A DNA stretch of 64,000 nt from assembly GCF_026151205.1 (NCBI RefSeq), contig NC_087072.1:69501-133500 (forward strand), written 5' to 3'. The stretch comes from Bolinopsis microptera. Its lineage: Eukaryota; Ctenophora; Tentaculata; Lobata; Bolinopsidae. The notes beneath the pieces were generated by a model that had not been told where the DNA came from, did no database searches, and saw only the letters and a list, made by a program, of their open reading frames with translations. Position numbers and translations under genes: made by a program. Below, piece by piece: positions 52,516 to 63,937 of this stretch (within the stretch, counting starts at the first letter, position 1; every line of letters starts with the position of its first letter).

Positions 52516-53030
52516 TCCTATTTTTAATGTTTTTTAGAGGTAAATACTTAAGCTAATGTGTTCAAATAATGTATATGAGCATTGAGCAAGAATTTCACTA
52601 TGTGTCATTTAATAGTGAAGAATACCTCATAACTATTGTATTATAAAATAATGATTGTACAATGTACACGACAGATAAACTTTCTATACCACAAAAGCTT
52701 GACCCAAAACTAAAATTACTTTGACTTTGAAATATCTTACAGCTAGCGGCTATACTTCGATCAGCCGAATCTACTTATAGTTACACAATTCAAAACACAG
52801 CACAAAAGGGTTTGCTGCAAAAAAAAACAATATTCTAACTTATTTATTATCACTAAAACATCTGACCTGCAAGTTCTCTCAACTTTGTTCGTAACTAAAA
52901 GACAGGCGTTATTCTTCTTCACGCTCTGTATAATACTTGAATTACTGCAGCTGCTGATCTGTCTCAGTATTCTGCGGAACCTTCAAGATAAAAAATAATA
53001 ATACTGCCTGATGCAGTAAACAATATGCAT

Positions 53031-53086
53031 TAATAACTGTGCAGTAATAACTGTGCAGTAATAACTGTGCAGTAATAACTGTGCAG
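53031..53086. repeat. 14-bp tandem repeat in the LTR element
   Basis: TAATAACTGTGCAG occurs four times in a row, upstream of the gag frame in its orientation. Confidence 0.85.
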
Positions 53087-53239
53087 CCACCAGCCAACAC
53101 TCACAACTTAAAATACCCTGCATCCAATAAAATTTGTATCCCTTATCTCCCAACATATTTCCAACTATGCCAACTTTAACCAATATACCCTTTATAAAAT
53201 CTCATATTACTCGTCTCATCTCAATTCATCTCAATTCAT

Positions 53240-53490
53240 CTTCCCCATCTTCACGTCCGCATACCCTATTACACTAACATCTTTATTTCTAAACAACAAC
53301 CCCTTTATCAAATCTCCCTCTGTCTCATCACAATTCAAATATCTTCTCTTCTTCACGTCCGCATACCCTATCATACTAACACTTCTTTTTTTCTAAACAA
53401 CAACCCCTTTATCAAATCTCCCTCTGTCTCATCACAATTCAAATATCTTCTCTTCTTCACGTCCGCATACCCTATTACGCTAAATCATGT
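53240..53490. repeat. ~102-bp tandem repeat in the LTR element leader
   Basis: CTTCACGTCCGCATACCCTA recurs at 53249, 53351 and 53455, and the intervening C/T-rich sequence also matches. It lies in the leader between the 5' LTR and gag. Confidence 0.75.
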
Positions 53491-54213
53491 TGCCAATCTT
53501 AGTTTCAAAGTTCGAAGGGTCTCACTGGATCTGAAGTGTTTCTAACCACCAAGAGCTCTTTTGGCGGTATCACAACACTCAAATAACAGATAAGAAGCCC
53601 ATCTACTAATTAAAACCAACGCCTTGTCAACAACCATTATAGCACCTCCTCCCAATAAACTTCACAACATCTTCTGAACCCCGTATCCCTTAGCCGGCTA
53701 ATAGTTTATACTGCAGTTTAATATATCTCCCCATAATATACTTGTCTCACATTTCAACATCTCATAATATCCCGTAATCTTCTCAACTTTATCATACATC
53801 TCCTCTCATCATTCCCATATTTACCCAATTATACGGCCGTATATTACCTATGATATTTATCACCACTTTCCCTTTCACATCCTCATCACATCGTCATCTC
53901 ATTTACCAAATCTCTTCCCAAATCTCCACTTCATCCCTCTTGCCCAAATATCCTCATCATATCTACCCCACAATATCTTATAAATTCTTTTCCACTTCTA
54001 CACTAAACCATTATCTCCACTTCAAAACTTCTCAGTTGTGGCTTCACCATTCTATGGTGATGGCTGCAACAACTACTATCAATGTAAATAAACAAATTGC
54101 ACTAACGGTGCAATAACAACAAAAACAAGCAAACTAAAGTTTGGCGTCTCTTCCAGATTTTTTGAAATTTTGCTACCAAAATTTGTACAGAGAGAGCCGC
54201 ATTAGGGCTACAT

Positions 54214-56073
54214 TGTTAAGAGGCGTACTCGGATTTCAGCACGACAACTTACTTAACGGCCTATTTAATGCTCTAATTTTCCATGACTTCTAGAGATTAT
54301 TTATTTATTATATTTCATTAAATTGTGATGGTATTAATTTAACTACGTATAATGGGCTCCTTTTAACTAGAGTATGGATATTCAGGTTCCGATATTATGG
54401 AATACCTCCCGGCTTGAGACTCACTCAGGGCATAGTTCAAACCCAAACTCTCAGTGTACAATGGTAGATTTATGACAGGAATTTATGTTATAACTATGGA
54501 CTTCGAACTTTCAGGTTAATTTATGTCTAGAGTTTTAACTTCGAACTTTTAGATGAATTTATATCTGGAAGATAACCAATTAAAACAAGTTAATAAGAAT
54601 TGTAAAATAATGCAAGACCAATCCAATCGTACATAAAATAAGTGTTCAATCTCATGGTAAAGTCCGTTACCCTAAATCAGTTGGGTAGCTGGGTGATCAA
54701 TGGGAACTGGTGTGTATTATAACGGGGCTGGCTGACTCTCTCTCTGGACGATGGACAGGTAGCTTCTAGGATCACTGACTGCGAAATGGAATTGGTAAGA
54801 GAACGTAAAGTGGACATATAATTAATTAAGAATCTAATGACACGTTAGGTCGGATAAATCAACATATAATAAAGTGATACGTAATATAATGACAAATAAT
54901 AATTAATTACACAATGTAAATAAGTCTAGTGACTGACCGTGATTTGCCCTCGTTCTCTCTACTACATTCTTTCTAACGGCTGGGAACGAGGCACAATCTG
55001 TGGGAGGGGTTTGTCCTGAAAACGGACAAATTATAAGCAAGTGACGGATTAATTAATGACAATAATATACTAACTAGGATAAAATTAAACAAGATAAAGT
55101 TAAATAGAGTAAACGGTAGAATACGAAATATGTAGAACGTATCAATTAATGCTCAATGACTTACGAGATAATAAGGTAGGTGCTGCTAAGGTTGGGACAA
55201 GCAGGCAGGTTAGGGTAGGGCTCACCCACAATATTACCTAGGAAATGATAAACTATTAGGAACTAAATAATAACCAATCGGGAATGACCTTAGTATTACG
55301 AACAATGTGAAACAATAATTTGGGAATAACATTGCAATGAACAACATCTAATGAATGGGTTACATAATAATAGAACAATACCTCGAGCAACAAACTTCCT
55401 AGCTTAGCGGGAATTTACGGAAGTGACGGGAACCAATTGCAATGTTCTGGTGACTTCTTCTTAATGGACTAGTGACATGGGAGAGAGAGAGAGCACACTA
55501 AATCACCCCGGGCCGGGTTTGCCGAAGAAAGAGCGATGGCAGAAGAAAAAGGCCGTGATAAACTTGTCTTCCATCCTTTTGTAGTCCTAGAGTGTTCCGT
55601 GGAAGGGGAGTTCCAGTAGATGAGGCGGTATAGCGCGTTATCCAGGTAGCAACAAACAGGTTATTACAAACAGGTTATTGCAAACAAACAGATTATTAAT
55701 ACAAATCCCGGGTTTTAAAACTGGTTAAAATACCGTTCCACTAATTGACGAATTCAATAACTCCATTAATCCAATAATTTCGTTATAAATAATTCTAATA
55801 AAACTAAATGTCCTTTCTGACCAATGGTTGCAGTGCTCTGCAAATCTCTCCAATCAGATCTTAATCATATAAATGATCACTTAATTCATCTTAATCATAT
55901 AAGTTCTCACCTAATTCATCTTTATGACACTTTATGTTACGGTGAATATTTGCAAATTTACATGGTTTATTTACCATTTTAATCCACATATTTACAAATC
56001 TAATTACTACTAACGCAGCATACTGGGGTTCAACTTAACTTCTAGTTCTGAGGTACTACACACGTCCCTAACA
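54214..56073 (-). repeat. 5' LTR (1860 bp)
   Basis: Starts TGTTAAGAGG and ends CCCTAACA in plus orientation. It lacks the 75 bp present in the other LTR and is otherwise almost identical. Long LTRs of this size are at the high end for animal elements. Confidence 0.92.
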
Positions 56074-56878
56074 CTTTCGCGCCGCTGCGGGCGCGCTTGT
56101 TTCACAAGCGCGCGCTATACTGCAAGCGCAAGGGCTCTGGATAGAGCAAGAATACGGGGGCCACGACGTGATACAATTACAACCCTAATATAAAAGGATT
56201 GATATCGTGAATCAAACCTGCCGCGCGCAAGTTTAATTGACAATGTCAATTTTAGCAGTTTGGCGAGGCCCAGGAGCGCATCTCGCCGATCTAACGAAGC
56301 ATTGCGACAAGCATTATTCATTATTGGATGCGCGGCGCGGCACAGCTAGTTCATAGTTACGCATCGCGCTAAAAGTAACGCACGAGTGCGCGGTTGTATC
56401 GTGGCTTTTGCCACGATAATAGTTAAACGACTATAAAACAACAATGGGGGTCACGACGTGATACAAGGTCCCCTTCATGTAAAAAGTGTTTCTTACCATT
56501 CTCCATTAAAATCCACATTTTTAGTTACCATGACAACCGAGAATGGAGAAAGGCATTTCAGCATTAATTGCGATACCTTTGGTAATTTTATATCGGGAGC
56601 GCGTGCATCCAAGAATCGTAAAGAATTACAATTAGAGCTAGGAGAGTCATCGTTATTATTCGTAGCGTAATGCACTACTGGGCCGCGCAACCAATAATAC
56701 TTCTTGCTAAAAGTAGATCGGCGAGATGCACTACTGGGCCTCGCCGAGCTGTCAAGGATTGACATCTTGAATCAACGTTGTTATATGAATAAATGATTTT
56801 GAGTTCATAGGGAGTTTGTAAGAAGCAATTCTCACTATAAACCAATAACCACGCTATTGTGATTCATACGAGCGTGCT
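56074..56878. other. GC-rich palindromic element remnants, no gene
   Basis: Contains a GCGCGCTTGT / ACAAGCGCGC hairpin (56091-56113) and GCATCTCGCCGAT / GGCGAGATGCACTACTGG pieces that recur at 46.88, 56.72 and 58.97 kb. The two opposed ORFs at 56458-56765 read through these repeats and are not convincing. Confidence 0.5.
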
Positions 56879-57232
56879 AAATCACTCTACAGTCGATCTT
56901 CGAGATTGTTCTAAAAGGGCCCCCTACAGTTGAAACCAACTTCATTCGATGTATTTTTGGACGCTGATTACAAATCACCCCCCATGACATAGGGTTAAAA
57001 TGCTCCCCTGACGAGATATTGGCGAAAAACTGTTTCGATCACGTGATATGACCGTATAAGGAAGTTAGTCTAATATCTAGTTAGGGTTAGGGTTTAAGCA
57101 TATGCTTTTGTTAAGGATTGGGTTAGGGTTAGGGATGGGATCAGATTAGAGGGTTAGGGTTTCGAATAGTCGTTCAGGACCAGCTAGAGAAGAGGTTGAA
57201 AAAGTCACGTGACAGTCGAGTGTAGAGTGATT
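56879..57232. mobile_element. Family C element with 17-bp inverted ends and telomere-like core
   Basis: Ends AATCACTCTACAGTCGA and, inverted, AATCACTCTACACTCGA. The interior includes CATGACATAGGGTTAAAATG, GTCACGTGAC words and TTAGGGTTAGGG-like repeats at 57083-57160. It is non-coding. A second copy is at 47089. Confidence 0.7.
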
Positions 57233-57865
57233 AATCATCATCCTGATTCATATCAGCCCCTCTTCATGTTAGCATGGCTACCAGATGTTTAATCGCCTAC
57301 CTGACACCAAGAGCTTATACTCCAAGGTTTACTGAGATCGGGAGGCAAGCGAGTCAAGGATTTGCTATTTAAAGAAGCGATTTTGAGTTCAGAAGTGTCC
57401 AGTCGGGGTTGAGAAAGTATTGACTAATAATAATATAAAGTATTGACTAATAGATCTACTTCTCTACTTGTTCTAAATCTAAAATTTGTTGAGTCTCTTT
57501 CCGGCCGGGGAGAAACATAGTTTTATTTCAAAAGGACAGCCTCTCGTGATAAATTAGTCTAGTTCCCTAGAAAGGGGTAATTTTAATTGTAAATTAGTGT
57601 TGCTTATCATTCTTTTAATATTTTAAAAGTTTATCTTCGAGTTTCACTTGTCAACCTTGAACTTTGCTTTGAGATTATTTCGAGCTTACTCTCGGTCATC
57701 GCGATCGCTCTTTTACAGTCTTTTGCGTAAAGTATACTTTACAGAACTGGACTAGATTAACCTCAGGTGATCCAAGAGGATCCTCTAGGCCACTCTTGTA
57801 GCGCGATGAACTACTGGCCACTGGGCCGCGCCGCGCATATTCTCCGTAGATCGGCGAGATTTAAC

Positions 57866-58051
57866 CGCTCCTACTAAATCGCTCGCCCAAATTTTAAGAA
57901 AATTCTTGTGAAAAGGCCCTTTGGGCATGACAGTGATCGGAATCGGTGTGTTTTTGGACGCTGATTCCGAATCACCCCACATGACATAGGGTTAAAATGC
58001 TTCCCTGGAGAGTTATGGGCAAAAACCGATTTGGTCACGTGACACCAATTA
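57866..58051. repeat. Family D repeat, uninterrupted copy
   Basis: Reverse-complementary to 59277-59562 apart from a family B insertion there. Shared words include AAAGGCCCTTTGGG-like, CCATAACTCTCCAGGGA and TCACGTGAC. It serves as the empty-site reference for that insertion. Confidence 0.75.
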
Positions 58052-58776
58052 CACGCGCATGGGTAGTTGGGCTGTCACTTTTGCAAGTTTTAATCTCAGA
58101 TCGTTTCGTTCTGTGGTGTGTGGGAGATGGATTTGAGTTAACGATAATCAGGGAAGAATAGAAATGTTGTTTTAATCCTACCCTATCTATTATATTGCAA
58201 GTTTTAGTCTGAGGGAAATGACATTATAGAAATAGCAAAGCATTTACCCTCCCGGAGGCGGTTTTTCTCTTTCATTATTTTCTCGCCAAACTCAGCGACG
58301 TTCTGAACAATTTCCAAAGCTTGTTCCATGGTAATTCTAAACGGAAATGGGGTTACAATCAGGATGTAAAATCTGGTTCGAGGGAGCATTTTGTTTGTTG
58401 ACTGGTGTTTGAGACCCAAAGGGAGCTTGTTTGTTGTTCTGTGGCTTTTTGTTCGGTGATTTCGTCGGGCATTCCTTTTCTGTTCATGGCTTTGATTTTC
58501 CTAATGTAATGATAAATTAGAAAAGATTTGAATGTTTAACTCAGTCTGCGAGATTTTGAAGTAAACCATTAAAACTTAATATTTATTTTGACACATCTGC
58601 AGCAAAATTAATTTGAGTGAAACCAATTGTTTGATTGAGATTTATTAAAAGGAATGTTTTAATAGGTCTAAAACAACGTATGGGCATGTTTACGGAAATC
58701 TGGTTCGAGGGACAATTTTGTCACGTTAGTAATCTGTCTCTAATTAGTTGAATGGCTAACAGAGCGACTAGAAGAC

Positions 58777-58877
58777 TTACTGGGCCACGCTCAGCCTGTC
58801 ATTCCGCCTAATCTCTATATTATATATGTTTACATGTTTATGAACATGATGATTGATAGCCTGAGGTCCCCAGGTAA
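58777..58877 (+). mobile_element. Family A element copy, lengthened
   Basis: TTACTGGGCCACGCTCAGCC ... CCCCAGGTAA, with about 20 extra bases in the AT centre. CTAGAAG is present on both sides as an imperfect duplication. Confidence 0.7.
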
Positions 58878-58984
58878 CTAGAAGTAGAAGACTTATAACG
58901 TACCAGATCGAGTAAGAGTGGCCTTGATTCACGATGTTCGATCAATCCTTCCTAGCTCGGCGAGGCCCAGTGGTGCATCTCGCC

Positions 58985-59077
58985 TTGTAGGTTTACAACC
59001 TACCAGGACGCACGCCGAGTTGGACTCGTCGACGGTCCAATATATGAAACAAATATTTTACGAGTATCACCCGTTAA
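58985..59077 (+). mobile_element. Family B element copy
   Basis: TTGTAGGTTTACAACCTACC ... GAGTATCACCCGTTAA, 93 bp. The flanks ATCTCGCC and ATCTGGCT are only partly alike. Confidence 0.75.
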
Positions 59078-59169
59078 ATCTGGCTCTTACTAATTCGCTC
59101 GCCCAAAAATTTCACGTGACTTTGGTTTTTATGGTTTTGCAGCCGTACAAAACAGTTTTACATAAACCC

Positions 59170-59255
59170 TTATCCCAACCCTAACCCTAACCATAACCCC
59201 GAAGCTAACCATAACCCTTACTACAACCCTAACCCTAACCCGAGCCCTAAACAAT
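59170..59255 (-). repeat. Degenerate telomere-like CCCTAA repeats
   Basis: Multiple AACCCTAACCC words with variants (AACCATAACCC), in the opposite sense to the TTAGGG blocks at 47.3 and 57.1 kb. This is consistent with an inverted internal part of the same or a related repeat, not a true telomere. Confidence 0.65.
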
Positions 59256-59276
59256 CGAATTCGTATTTTACTAGCC

Positions 59277-59562
59277 TGTCACGTGACCAAATCGGTTTTT
59301 TGCCCATAACTCTCCAGGGAATCATTTTAACCCTACGACATGTGGGGTGATTCGTAATCAGCGTCCAAAAATATTGTAGGTTTACAACCTACCAGGACGC
59401 GCGCCGAGTTGGACTCGTCGACGGTTCAATATATGGAACAGATATTTTACGAGTATCACCCGTTAACCAAAAATACACCGATTTCGATCATTTTCATCCC
59501 CAAAGGGCCTTTTCACAAGAATTTTCTTAAAATTTGGGCGAGCGATTTATTAGGAGCGGTAA
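59277..59562. repeat. Family D repeat interrupted by a family B insertion
   Basis: Runs opposite to 57866-58051. The match is broken exactly at 59374-59466 by a family B element. Confidence 0.75.
59374..59466 (+). mobile_element. Family B element, 93 bp, TSD CCAAAAATA, with empty site in the window
   Basis: TTGTAGGTTTACAACCTACC ... GAGTATCACCCGTTAA. Flanked by CCAAAAATA at 59365-59373 and 59467-59475. The uninterrupted family D copy (complement of about 57945-57960) has a single TCCAAAAACA at this point, which confirms insertion with a 9-bp duplication. Confidence 0.85.
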
Positions 59563-61321
59563 TTGGTGCATGCCTCAGTAAAAACTCTTCAAGTATTCTT
59601 GCACAAATAACGTTTATATGTTGTATGTAAACTATTTACACCCTTTGGTAACATCTGTTTTAATCGGTCCAAAATCATAACACAAAATTACTTCCAAATC
59701 TTCTGACAAAAAATTAAATCTGTCAAATTCAAACAAGGTGTCCGTATAAGAATACCTTTGCTACTGCAATAACACATGTATCATATCAAAGGAAAATTAA
59801 TCTAAAAACGCATCTGCACTCAGGGTCCACATGTTCAGCTTTATGATGAGTAATAGTATAATAAAAATACACGACCATCAGCACAAATATGCTTTTCTCT
59901 TTTCTATCGAGTCAGTCCTCCAATCTGCAGCGGCCTCCAAGTAAAGTAGGGGATTCAGCCGAGTTTGAAGAAGCTCATTTACACTACTTCAAAAGTCAGG
60001 GCGCGTCAGGGGGAGCCTCTACACTGGAAATGTTTAGCCCGTGTTAGACTTAGACACATACAAAATTGAAAAAACCGACTAAACGTGCCATTTCTACTTA
60101 CGATAGAAAAACCTCCATTGAGCCAATTAATTCGCAGTTTTTAGTCAAAAGACGTTACCCACCTGGTTCTCGAGAGAAAGGAAGGTGACGGGGTGGCGAC
60201 AATTTTCATTCCGGTTTAGACTCACAGCTAAAGACGCCCACTTTACTCTCTGCTACAACCAGTGTTACACGTGGACTAGTTCTCACTCTCCAGCCTTTTA
60301 AAGGAAAAAACACGTTAGATCTTTCATAAAAAGGTCTAAAGCCAAAGGCCTATGCTCCATTGGACGCGAGCGTTCTCAAATATGGTAAACTTAGATACGG
60401 CGTCACGGTACTCACCATAGACAGTTAGGCCGCTCACTAATCGTAGGTGCGTTCGCTGACAGCCCTGGCTAAAACACACGTCCTGAAAGATGCTTCTAGT
60501 TCTATCGCCACAAAATAAGGTCTCATAATGTAGCACAGTAGGTGGTAGTAGTACCTAGCTGCCTGATGCAACTAGGTCCAATTGGTGGACTAATTATAGG
60601 AATGAAGTTTATTGGTTGTAGTGAAATGCTTTTACAGTACCTAATGATAGGTATGAAAGTTGAAACTAAACGATGGGAAATGAGAACGTGTATGATTTGA
60701 GCTTTTGAGGTACTGAACTTTGGTTTCTATATGAACTAATTTGAATCAGGTGTGAAAAATGATCTTACAATAAACATGAACATAATAGCCTGGGGTCCCC
60801 AGGTAAACACTAACGCGTCCACCCGGGCCTAATATGAATAACGCTGTTGAGGAGCTGTCGACCTAGGAATGCGCGGGAGTCGAACTTTTCACTCTCCATC
60901 CAGTTTTGGAAGGGAGCGTAGGAATGTCGGGGTAAGGCTCATCTTCAACAGTCAATCCCTACGAGTGTAAAGGTTGTTATTTACCGGGATCTAGAGGACT
61001 AGTCTGAGTCATGTCACAGTGCTGGCAAGCACGAGCGGTGTCTTTATTGGGGGTATACTATGTACCCCCTTTACTATTGTACCCCCTTTACTATTATTCC
61101 CCCTTTACTATTATAACCCCTTTACACCCCCTTTGGTACACGTCAGAAGCCTCTTTCGTGCACTCCAGCCGGAGGCGGCGGCCGAAGGCCGCCACCTCCG
61201 GTAGGAGTTTTTCAGGCATTTAAACTCATCAGAAGTCGTTCAGCAGATTTATTTTTAGTTCAAAACATTCTAATTTGATGTCAAAGATGACAGAAATAAG
61301 AAATAGTTATGTTGAGATTTT
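59563..61321. other. No gene recognised
   Basis: Mostly unique-looking sequence. A family A end (ATAATAGCCTGGGGTCCCC) stands alone at 60783-60806. Near 61050-61130 a CCCCTTTACTATT-type unit repeats about four times. GGAGGCGGCGGCCGAAGGCC at 61174 starts a GC-rich palindrome. Confidence 0.4.
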
Positions 61322-61397
61322 TAAGAAATTTGCATAAAATACGCGCCAGCACTGTTATATATAACAGTGCTGGCGCGTATTTTATGCAAATTTCTTA
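61322..61397. repeat. Perfect 76-bp palindrome
   Basis: Every base from 61322 to 61397 pairs around the centre at 61359/61360 (GTTATATATAAC). The arms include AATTTGCATAAAATACGCGC. There is no spacer. It could be a minimal fold-back element or a replication artefact fixed in the genome. Confidence 0.9.
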
Positions 61398-61780
61398 TAT
61401 ACGAAATTCGGTAAAAACCCCGACATCGCCATATTCAGGTGCCTTAAAAACCATGTTAAAATTGAGTTAGAGATCTGAAACTTTGCAGGACGTCTAGACG
61501 GTGACATAATCGACTGTAAAAAAAGTTTCAAGTTTCAGGAGCATCGGGAAATGGGTTTTCTAGAACCCCTGTTTTACGACAGATTTTCGGGACATATACA
61601 TAATATATACATATACAAAATGAAACGACCAGTTGAGTCAGACAAATGTTTCAATCATGATACAAAACCATGATATCATCAGTGACAACTCAGGTATAGG
61701 AACTGAAATCAAAATTACAAAGCTAAAAATTAACATAAACATTCACTCGTGAAACAATACTAGGGGTTAGATATATTAAG

Positions 61781-62160
61781 AACTGAGCTCCACAACCCAA
61801 GGGATAGCTAAGCCCAACACCAGAGAATACTAAATCGCAAAATTGACGTTTTTATAAAATAATTTTTCGAAAAAGCACTAACTTCAAAGGCAAATATCTT
61901 TATGAAGGAGTAAGATAAGAAAACTTTCCGGTAGACTTTCAGAATGCTTGAACAATTATCTAAGGTGAAAATTTCCTCAGATGTTGAAAAAAATTACTTC
62001 TAAATGGTGTAAAATAAATTTTAAAAGTTATTACTTTGACCTGTGGTCGGAAATGGCGGTATCTTTTATACTTTTGAATCTATGGACACTTAAATTTAGG
62101 ATACAATTGACTACATTTGACTGTCAAAGCGTCTATCCCTAAATATGTATATATATATTA
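61781..62160. repeat. Dispersed repeat, first copy
   Basis: Direct repeat of 63461-63935, starting AACTGAGCTCCACAACCC and ending near CGTCTATCCCTAAATAT. It lacks a ~95-bp segment present in the other copy. Non-coding. Confidence 0.8.
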
Positions 62161-62371
62161 TACCTTATCGGCAAGGTTGTTAAATACGTATTAGGAGGGA
62201 ATACGTATTGGAATACGAATACGTATTAATCCTCGAAAATTGACGTATTACAACGTATTCTTTATTCCAAAAATTCAAATATGTTGAGGGGACTGAACTT
62301 TAGAAAATGGTCTTAAACTTTGACAATTTCAAGATCGTTTTCAGGAAACGAAATCATTAAATATGTATTAA

Positions 62372-62891
62372 ATATTTTACCAAAACCCATAATCATGGGT
62401 AGATTGGACCGCTGTCAGTGCCTCTCTTTCCCAAACAAAAGGAAATGATATTACTTTGATTGACCGTTCTCAAATGCAAAATGATACCGAGAATGAAATC
62501 GGTCGCTCGCTTTTCCCATTCATTCACGGCTTACGAATTGTATAATTAAGTTTCGATTGATTACATCAATCAGATGCTGTAAAAATCTCTTTGGGTTGCG
62601 TTCGGGTCGATACCTAGTATTTCGGGGTAAGGGACAAGGGTGGTAGTTATTACTTATTGAACAAGCTGAAGTTTATTGAATCTTCATTGCCGAGTACAGC
62701 TGCCTTTGGGTAGTTCTTCTTAATCTATTACAATTGTAAATGAATGGGAAAAGCGAGCGACCGATTTCATTCTCGGTATCATTTTGCATTTGAGAACGGT
62801 CAATCAAAGTAATATCATTTCCTTTTGTTTGGGAAAGAGAGACACTGACAGCGGTCCAATCTACCCATGATTATGGGTTTTGGTAAAATAT
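62372..62891. repeat. Fold-back element with 153-bp arms
   Basis: Arms 62372-62524 and 62739-62891 are nearly perfect inverted repeats, starting ATATTTTACCAAAACCCATA. The spacer is about 214 bp with no ORF. Confidence 0.85.
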
Positions 62892-63460
62892 CATCTCTTT
62901 TTGATTATAATGTCAGGGTACTTTATAAAGTCGAAATATAAACTGATATCTTCGTTAATAAGGAGGAAGTTTCAACGATTTCGAAATGTTTCCTTTAAAA
63001 ACATTTCCTTGTGTTTAGGGAAGCATATCGGTCGATCACTGACTGAATATGCCACTTAATACTCATTCAAGTTGGCATTATATTCATATTGATGACATTA
63101 AACTGTCGTGGCAAAGCAGGATTTGTTGGAAATCACGAATGAGCAAAATTCTCACCTTTCGCACGTGCAAACTTTGAGCGGACGTTACGTGCGCATCCAA
63201 CATTGAATCGCCGTAAATTTGTGCATGTATTTTTTATGCATTGTTTTATATATAGTTTGATAAGCATGCAAAGTTTCAAAGTATTTCAAGAAGAACTGTA
63301 ATCACAACGGCACTCTAAAGTTGACAGAAAATGACGAAAACAGCAATTTTCAGTGATTTTAGCGATTTTCTATCAATTTGGGCGTGTCCCCACGTGTGCA
63401 ACTTTTCGATTTTCAACTTTAAAACTAGCCTAATGCAAAATTTATACCTATAGGAAGCAG

Positions 63461-63935
63461 AACTGAGCTCCACAACCCAAGGCATGGCCCAACACCAGAG
63501 CATACTAAATCGCAAAATTGACGTTTTTATAAAATAATTCTTCAAAAAAGCACAAACTTCAATGACGAATATCTTTATGAAGGAGCAAGCTAGAAAAATT
63601 TTCTGGTAGATTTTCAGAATGCTTGAACAATTATCTAAGGTAAAAATTTCCTCAGATTTTGAATAAAATTACTCCTTAATGGTTTAAAATTAATTTCAAA
63701 AGCTATTACTTTGTCAAAAATCAAGTTTTAAAAACGGTTAACTTGATGACGTCATCAAGGGGTGTCTATGACGTCAAATAATTTGTTTATACAATTTAAA
63801 CTAAAGTATAAACAATTATTTGCAAGACCTGTGGTTGGAAATGGCTGTATCTTTTATACTTTTGAATCTATGGACACCTAAATACAGGCTACAATTGACT
63901 GGCAAAGCGTCTATCCCTGAATATATATATATATC
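63461..63935. repeat. Dispersed repeat, second copy with CRE-like palindromes
   Basis: Longer version of 61781-62160. The extra segment contains the palindrome CTTGATGACGTCATCAAG (63742-63759) and a second TGACGTCA (63769-63776), both full cAMP-response-element cores. Regulatory use is unproven. Confidence 0.75.
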
Positions 63936-63937
63936 AC

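Larger units (their letters stand above)
49168..56073 (-). mobile_element. LTR retrotransposon, gag-only (non-autonomous), 6.9 kb, TSD CTTTC
   Basis: Two near-identical direct repeats with TGTTA...TAACA ends bound the element, and CTTTC stands directly outside both (49163-49167 and 56074-56078). The only substantial ORF, on the minus strand, is gag-like, so the right repeat is the 5' LTR. The 3.1 kb internal region shows no protease, reverse transcriptase, RNase H or integrase motif, so mobilisation would need a partner element. Next to the 3' LTR is a CGGGGACA purine-rich stretch, a possible primer for second-strand synthesis. A TGGTAGCAAAATTTC about 35 nt inside the 5' LTR is a weak primer-binding candidate. 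Confidence 0.9.

Noticed and set aside
53031-53490. CRISPR-like regular repeats
   Set aside because: Units are contiguous or nearly identical throughout, with no variable spacers, in a eukaryotic LTR element leader.
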